Shown one piece after another: positions 61,013 to 64,000 of a stretch of 64,000 bases of DNA. A program made the position numbers and the translations under genes. Numbering within the stretch: position 1 is the stretch's first letter; every line of letters begins with the position of its first letter. The stretch spans positions 1 through 64,000 of the forward strand of contig NZ_DASVSF010000059.1 in the NCBI RefSeq assembly GCF_036388275.1, written 5' to 3'. The notes beneath the pieces are model-generated. The model was not told the DNA's origin and ran no database searches. It was given only the letters and a program-made list of their open reading frames with translations. Source of the stretch: Longimicrobium sp. (GTDB lineage Bacteria; Gemmatimonadota; Gemmatimonadetes; Longimicrobiales; Longimicrobiaceae).

Positions 61013-61870
61013 CTACGATCCGCCCGCTGCCGTCGCGCGGGTCGTAAGTCCCTGCGCTTGCAGCCAGAAGTAGAACACGTCTACCCAGTGGTCGCTGCTC
61101 GTCCCCTGCTTGCGCGTGCCGAAGCCGTGGCCGCCGGTGGCAAAGACGTGCACCTCGGGCTGGATGCCCGCGGCGAGAAGGGCATCGTGAAAGCGGACCA
61201 CCCGCCCCCGCGACACGCGGTCGTCCTGGGCCCACGCCAGGAAGGTGGGTGGCAGCCGGGCCGGGATCGCGGGAATCACGCCCAGCGGTCCCCCGTAGAC
61301 CATCGCCGCGAAGCTGGGGCGCGCCGCGCTGTCCGGCTGCAGCAGCGCCCCGCTGGTGACCATGGCCCCGGCGGAAAAGCCGATCATCCCCACGCGGTCG
61401 GGAGAAATCCCCCACTCCGCCGCGTGCCGCCGCACCACGCGCAGGGCCTGGATCCCATCCGCGATGCCGTACCGTCCCGCGGTGTCCATGTCCATCTGCG
61501 GAATGCCCTCGCCCTTCTGCTCCACCGTGCGGTACTTGAGCACGAACGCGGCGATCCCCCGCTGCTGAAGCCAGCGCGCCAGGTCGGCGCCCTCCAGGCT
61601 GACGGTCAGCGCGATGAACGCTCCGCCGGGGGCGATGATCACCCCCGTCCCGGTCGCGTTGGACGAGTCCGGAAGGAACGCCGTCAGGGTGGGCGTCACC
61701 ACGTTCTGGATCACCGTGCCGACCGGCGTATCCTCGTACACCTTCTCCTGGTGCGTCCAGCTCTCGGAGCCGGGCGCCACGCCGGGCCAGAGGTTCACCA
61801 CCTGCGCGTTCGCCTCACCGAGCGTGAGGAGAACCGCCGCCGCTGCGCTGATCAAGATCGTCCTGAACAT
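61013..61870 (-). CDS. Secreted alpha/beta hydrolase (BD-FAE/esterase-lipase type)
   Basis: The 285-residue protein has a signal peptide (1-23, ending EANAQ). The hydrolase domain has the oxyanion-hole region VIIAPGGAFIAL, the nucleophile in GMIGFSAGAMVTSG, the acid in FLAWAQDDRVSRG, and the histidine in FATGGHGFG. Such enzymes deacetylate sugars or hydrolyse small esters. ATG 61870 has AAGGA six bases upstream. Gaps of 49 and 36 bases to its neighbours suggest one operon with DinB and the DUF1624 acyltransferase-like protein, which may be functionally linked (acylation and deacylation). Confidence 0.9.
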   Translation of the reverse strand: MFRTILISAAAAVLLTLGEANAQVVNLWPGVAPGSESWTHQEKVYEDTPVGTVIQNVVTPTLTAFLPDSSNATGTGVIIAPGGAFIALTVSLEGADLARWLQQRGIAAFVLKYRTVEQKGEGIPQMDMDTAGRYGIADGIQALRVVRRHAAEWGISPDRVGMIGFSAGAMVTSGALLQPDSAARPSFAAMVYGGPLGVIPAIPARLPPTFLAWAQDDRVSRGRVVRFHDALLAAGIQPEVHVFATGGHGFGTRKQGTSSDHWVDVFYFWLQAQGLTTRATAAGGS

Positions 61871-61919
61871 GATCGTCCTTCGAGGTGTGACTTTGCGAGA
61901 TGCGGAGCTGGGCCGCCGG

Positions 61920-62504
61920 CTACGCATGTGCGCCCGCTCCGGACGCGCTGACGAGTCCGGGAAGGTACCGCTCACGGAGGATGGCGCCATGGTGAAGCTC
62001 GTGCCCGGCGATGATCCACGCCAGTGCGCGCACCGAGCATTCCGCGTCGCTGGCGAGGCCGCGGCGGGCGAGCGCTTCGGCTGACAACGGGCGGAAGAGC
62101 GCGATCGTGGCGAGGCGCACATGCTCGAACTCTTCGCCCAAGTCCGCGATCGTGCGGGCGTCGGAGTCGGCGCCCGCCACGAACTGGTCCTGGTCCATGG
62201 AGGGCAGCGGCGCCGCGTCGCCCCGGGCAAAGTGGAGCGCGCGATACGCCATCACCCGCTCCGTGTCGATCACGTGCCCCAGCACCTGGCGGATGCTCCA
62301 CTTCCCGGGAAGATAACGATATCCACCATCCCCCTCATCCATGCCCCGCATCCACGCCAGCGTGCCGGCCAGCTGGGATCGCAGCGTGAGCAGCACGTCG
62401 CCGTCGGGGACGAGCCCGACGTAGCGGCTGAAGTACGGGGGATGCTCGGATGCATCGGGGCGCGGAATCATGGGCGGCGTGCGATTGGGGGTGCTTGCAT
62501 CCAT
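61920..62504 (-). CDS. DinB family protein (putative metal-dependent hydrolase)
   Basis: The 194-residue protein is a four-helix bundle of the DinB/YfiT type. The metal-binding histidines are in VLGHVIDTERVMAYR and AGHELHHGAIL; GKWSIRQVLGH is the usual start of the domain. DinB-fold enzymes include thiol-dependent transferases and metal hydrolases, often induced by stress. Start ATG 62504 has GAGA about ten bases upstream; ATG 62471 is an alternative. On the minus strand a TATTAT hexamer lies about 15 bases upstream. It is divergent from the MocR regulator, which probably controls it. Confidence 0.9.
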   Translation of the reverse strand: MDASTPNRTPPMIPRPDASEHPPYFSRYVGLVPDGDVLLTLRSQLAGTLAWMRGMDEGDGGYRYLPGKWSIRQVLGHVIDTERVMAYRALHFARGDAAPLPSMDQDQFVAGADSDARTIADLGEEFEHVRLATIALFRPLSAEALARRGLASDAECSVRALAWIIAGHELHHGAILRERYLPGLVSASGAGAHA

Positions 62505-62593
62505 CGATTGCTGCTCTCATAATAAACGAGAACGGTCTGGCGGGAAGGGCCGTTATCCACGTATCTGCAGGACCATTGTCAGTGGGGTACGGC

Positions 62594-64000
62594 GTGCCGA
62601 AGAAGCCCGGCGGGGTGGGACTGGAGGTGCTGGAGCTTCAGCGGAACGCCGCGCCGCTCAACCTGCAGATCTATCGCTCCCTTCGCGGCGCCATTCTCGC
62701 CCGCCGCCTGGCACCCGGGGTGCGCCTCCCCTCCACGCGGTCGCTCGCTTCCGACCTGGCGGTGTCGCGAAACACGGTGGAAGAGGCGTTCTCGCGGCTC
62801 CGCGCCGAGGGGTTCATCGAGCGGCGCACGGGCGACGGGACGTACGTCGCGATCATCGATCGGGTGCTGCAGCCCGAACCTTCGGCACGGGCCGCGCTTC
62901 CCTCCGCTGCACGCCGCCTCGCCGCCCGCGCTGCCGCCTTCACTCCGTCGTCGTTCTCGGCGGATCCCAGCGTGCCGCGTGCCTTTTCGGGGGGCTCGGC
63001 CGCCGTGGAAGCCTTTCCGCTGGACATCTGGCGTGGCCTCGTTTCCCGCGGCATGCGGCGGCTGGGGCGGCGCAGCCTTGGGTACGGCGATCCGGCGGGA
63101 TATGGGCCGCTGCGCGAGGCGATCGCGTCGTACGTGGCCACGTCGCGCGGCGTGATGTGCCAGCCGGAACAGGTGATCGTTCTCACGAGCTCGCAACAGG
63201 CGCTGGACGTGGCCATCCGCGTGCTTACGGATCCCGGCGACGCGGTGTGGCTGGAAGAGCCCGGCTATCCCGGGGCGCGGGCGGCGTTCATCCTCAACGG
63301 TGCGCGCATCGTTCCGGTGCCGGTAGATGGCGACGGGCTGCAGGTGAGCGAGGGCGTGCGTGCCGCCCCCGACGCGCGGCTGGCCTACGTGACGCCCTCG
63401 CACCAGTATCCGCTGGGCGTAACGATGAGCCTGGAAAGGCGGCTGGAGCTGCTGGACTGGGCGCGGGGCGCCGGCGCCTGGATCATCGAGGACGACTACG
63501 ACGGCGAGTTCCGCTTCGATGGACGCTCCCCGGCGGCCATCCAGGGCATCGACCAGGACGCGCGGGTGGTCTACACGGGCACCTTCAGCAAGGTGCTGTT
63601 TCCGTCCATCCGCCTGGCCTACGCCATCGTCCCCGCGGACTTGGTGGCGCCCTTCACCATCGCGCGCGGCTTGCTGGATGGGCACACGGCGCTCCTTCAC
63701 CAGGTCGCGCTCGCCGAGTTCTTCGCCGAGGGGCACTTCGGCGTGCACGTCCGCCGGCTGCGTGGCCTGTACCGCGAGCGGCGCGACGTGCTGGTGGACG
63801 AGGTGAACCGCACGCTGGCCGGACGGATGCGCCTGGGCCCGGCCGATGGCGGGATGCACGTCGTCGGCTACCTCGCGGATGCCGAGGACGACGTCCGCAC
63901 CGCCGCGCGCGCCGCGGAGGAAGGCGTGGACGTGCACCCGCTCGCCCGCTACTACGTGGGCCCGCCCGCGGCGCGTGGCCTGGTGCTCGGGTACGGCGCA
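62594..64000 (+). CDS. MocR/PdxR-type GntR regulator with aminotransferase domain (partial at the right edge)
   Basis: The visible 469 residues begin with a GntR winged helix (about 20-85: LRGAILARRLAPGVRLPSTR, SLASDLAVSRNTVEEAFSRL, GFIERRTGDGTYV). A type I aminotransferase domain follows (from about 110: FSGGSAAVEAFPLDIWR, YGDPAGYGPLREAIA, EDDYDGEFRFDG). The pyridoxal-phosphate lysine is in TGTFSKVLFPSIRL. MocR regulators bind PLP and often control the gene facing them. Start GTG 62594 (GTG 62582 is also in frame). The divergent DinB gene is 89 bases away. The stop lies beyond the window; length so far suggests only a few residues are missing. Confidence 0.92.
   Translation, partial: MPKKPGGVGLEVLELQRNAAPLNLQIYRSLRGAILARRLAPGVRLPSTRSLASDLAVSRNTVEEAFSRLRAEGFIERRTGDGTYVAIIDRVLQPEPSARAALPSAARRLAARAAAFTPSSFSADPSVPRAFSGGSAAVEAFPLDIWRGLVSRGMRRLGRRSLGYGDPAGYGPLREAIASYVATSRGVMCQPEQVIVLTSSQQALDVAIRVLTDPGDAVWLEEPGYPGARAAFILNGARIVPVPVDGDGLQVSEGVRAAPDARLAYVTPSHQYPLGVTMSLERRLELLDWARGAGAWIIEDDYDGEFRFDGRSPAAIQGIDQDARVVYTGTFSKVLFPSIRLAYAIVPADLVAPFTIARGLLDGHTALLHQVALAEFFAEGHFGVHVRRLRGLYRERRDVLVDEVNRTLAGRMRLGPADGGMHVVGYLADAEDDVRTAARAAEEGVDVHPLARYYVGPPAARGLVLGYGA

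Noticed and set aside
59585..61951. A 788-residue plus-strand frame across the DUF1624 and hydrolase genes
   Set aside because: It is rich in His, Arg and Gln, has no domain, and lies opposite two clearly recognised genes.

Overview
The window is GC-rich (roughly 68-70%) chromosomal DNA. Gene content suggests a soil-type member of the Gemmatimonadota, most like the Longimicrobium group: an Oar-type TonB receptor, many PAS/GAF histidine kinases with almost no DNA-binding response regulators, KaiC-like ATPases, NRPS genes and FIST and MEDS sensors. This placement rests on gene content only. No rRNA, tRNA, CRISPR array, insertion sequence or phage gene was seen.

Layout. 1-0.9 kb: the 5' end of an NRPS gene leaving on the left. 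1.8-5.2 kb: a TonB-dependent receptor. 5.4-8.4 kb: an oxidoreductase operon (NmrA-like, DoxX, LLM flavin enzyme) divergent from an HxlR regulator. 8.7-18.9 kb: a signalling cluster with a two-domain KaiC-like ATPase, four histidine kinases and a FIST sensor. 19.5-22.6 kb: an outer-membrane barrel protein and an Ig-like/polyproline/DUF3494 lipoprotein. 22.8-24.8 kb: nrfHA for nitrite ammonification. 24.9-31.7 kb: a GNAT/acyl-CoA synthetase fusion, an FMN-binding PPOX protein, and an SLC13 transporter between two UspA proteins. 31.8-35.0 kb: two kinases carrying RsbRD-like domains. 35.4-41.2 kb: a decayed stretch with a kinase broken by frameshifts, kinase and KaiC fragments, an ECF sigma piece lacking region 4, a frameshifted MazF/PemK-like gene, a broken membrane protein and an orphan Pycsar-type effector. 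41.5-50.3 kb: an X-Pro peptidase, a MEDS kinase, an EEP nuclease, an ECF sigma operon with two matching promoters, and TerC. 50.3-59.4 kb: a sulfite-oxidase-like pseudogene and three large kinases, one with a LOV photosensor. 59.7-64 kb: a DUF1624/hydrolase/DinB group divergent from a MocR regulator.

How it works together. Ten apparently intact histidine kinases and remains of two more occur in 64 kb. The only receivers are one stand-alone CheY-like protein, C-terminal receivers on three kinases, an N-terminal receiver on one of those three, and one pseudo-receiver. Inputs that can be read are light (LOV), small ligands (FIST, GAF, MEDS), partner proteins (RsbRD-like) and redox or energy state (PAS, KaiC). 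Outputs must mostly lie elsewhere or act by protein contact. The clearest local regulatory circuit is the ECF operon at 46.9-48.2 kb, whose promoter is repeated upstream of the next gene. Start codons were chosen by ribosome-binding sites, overlaps and family lengths, and remain predictions.
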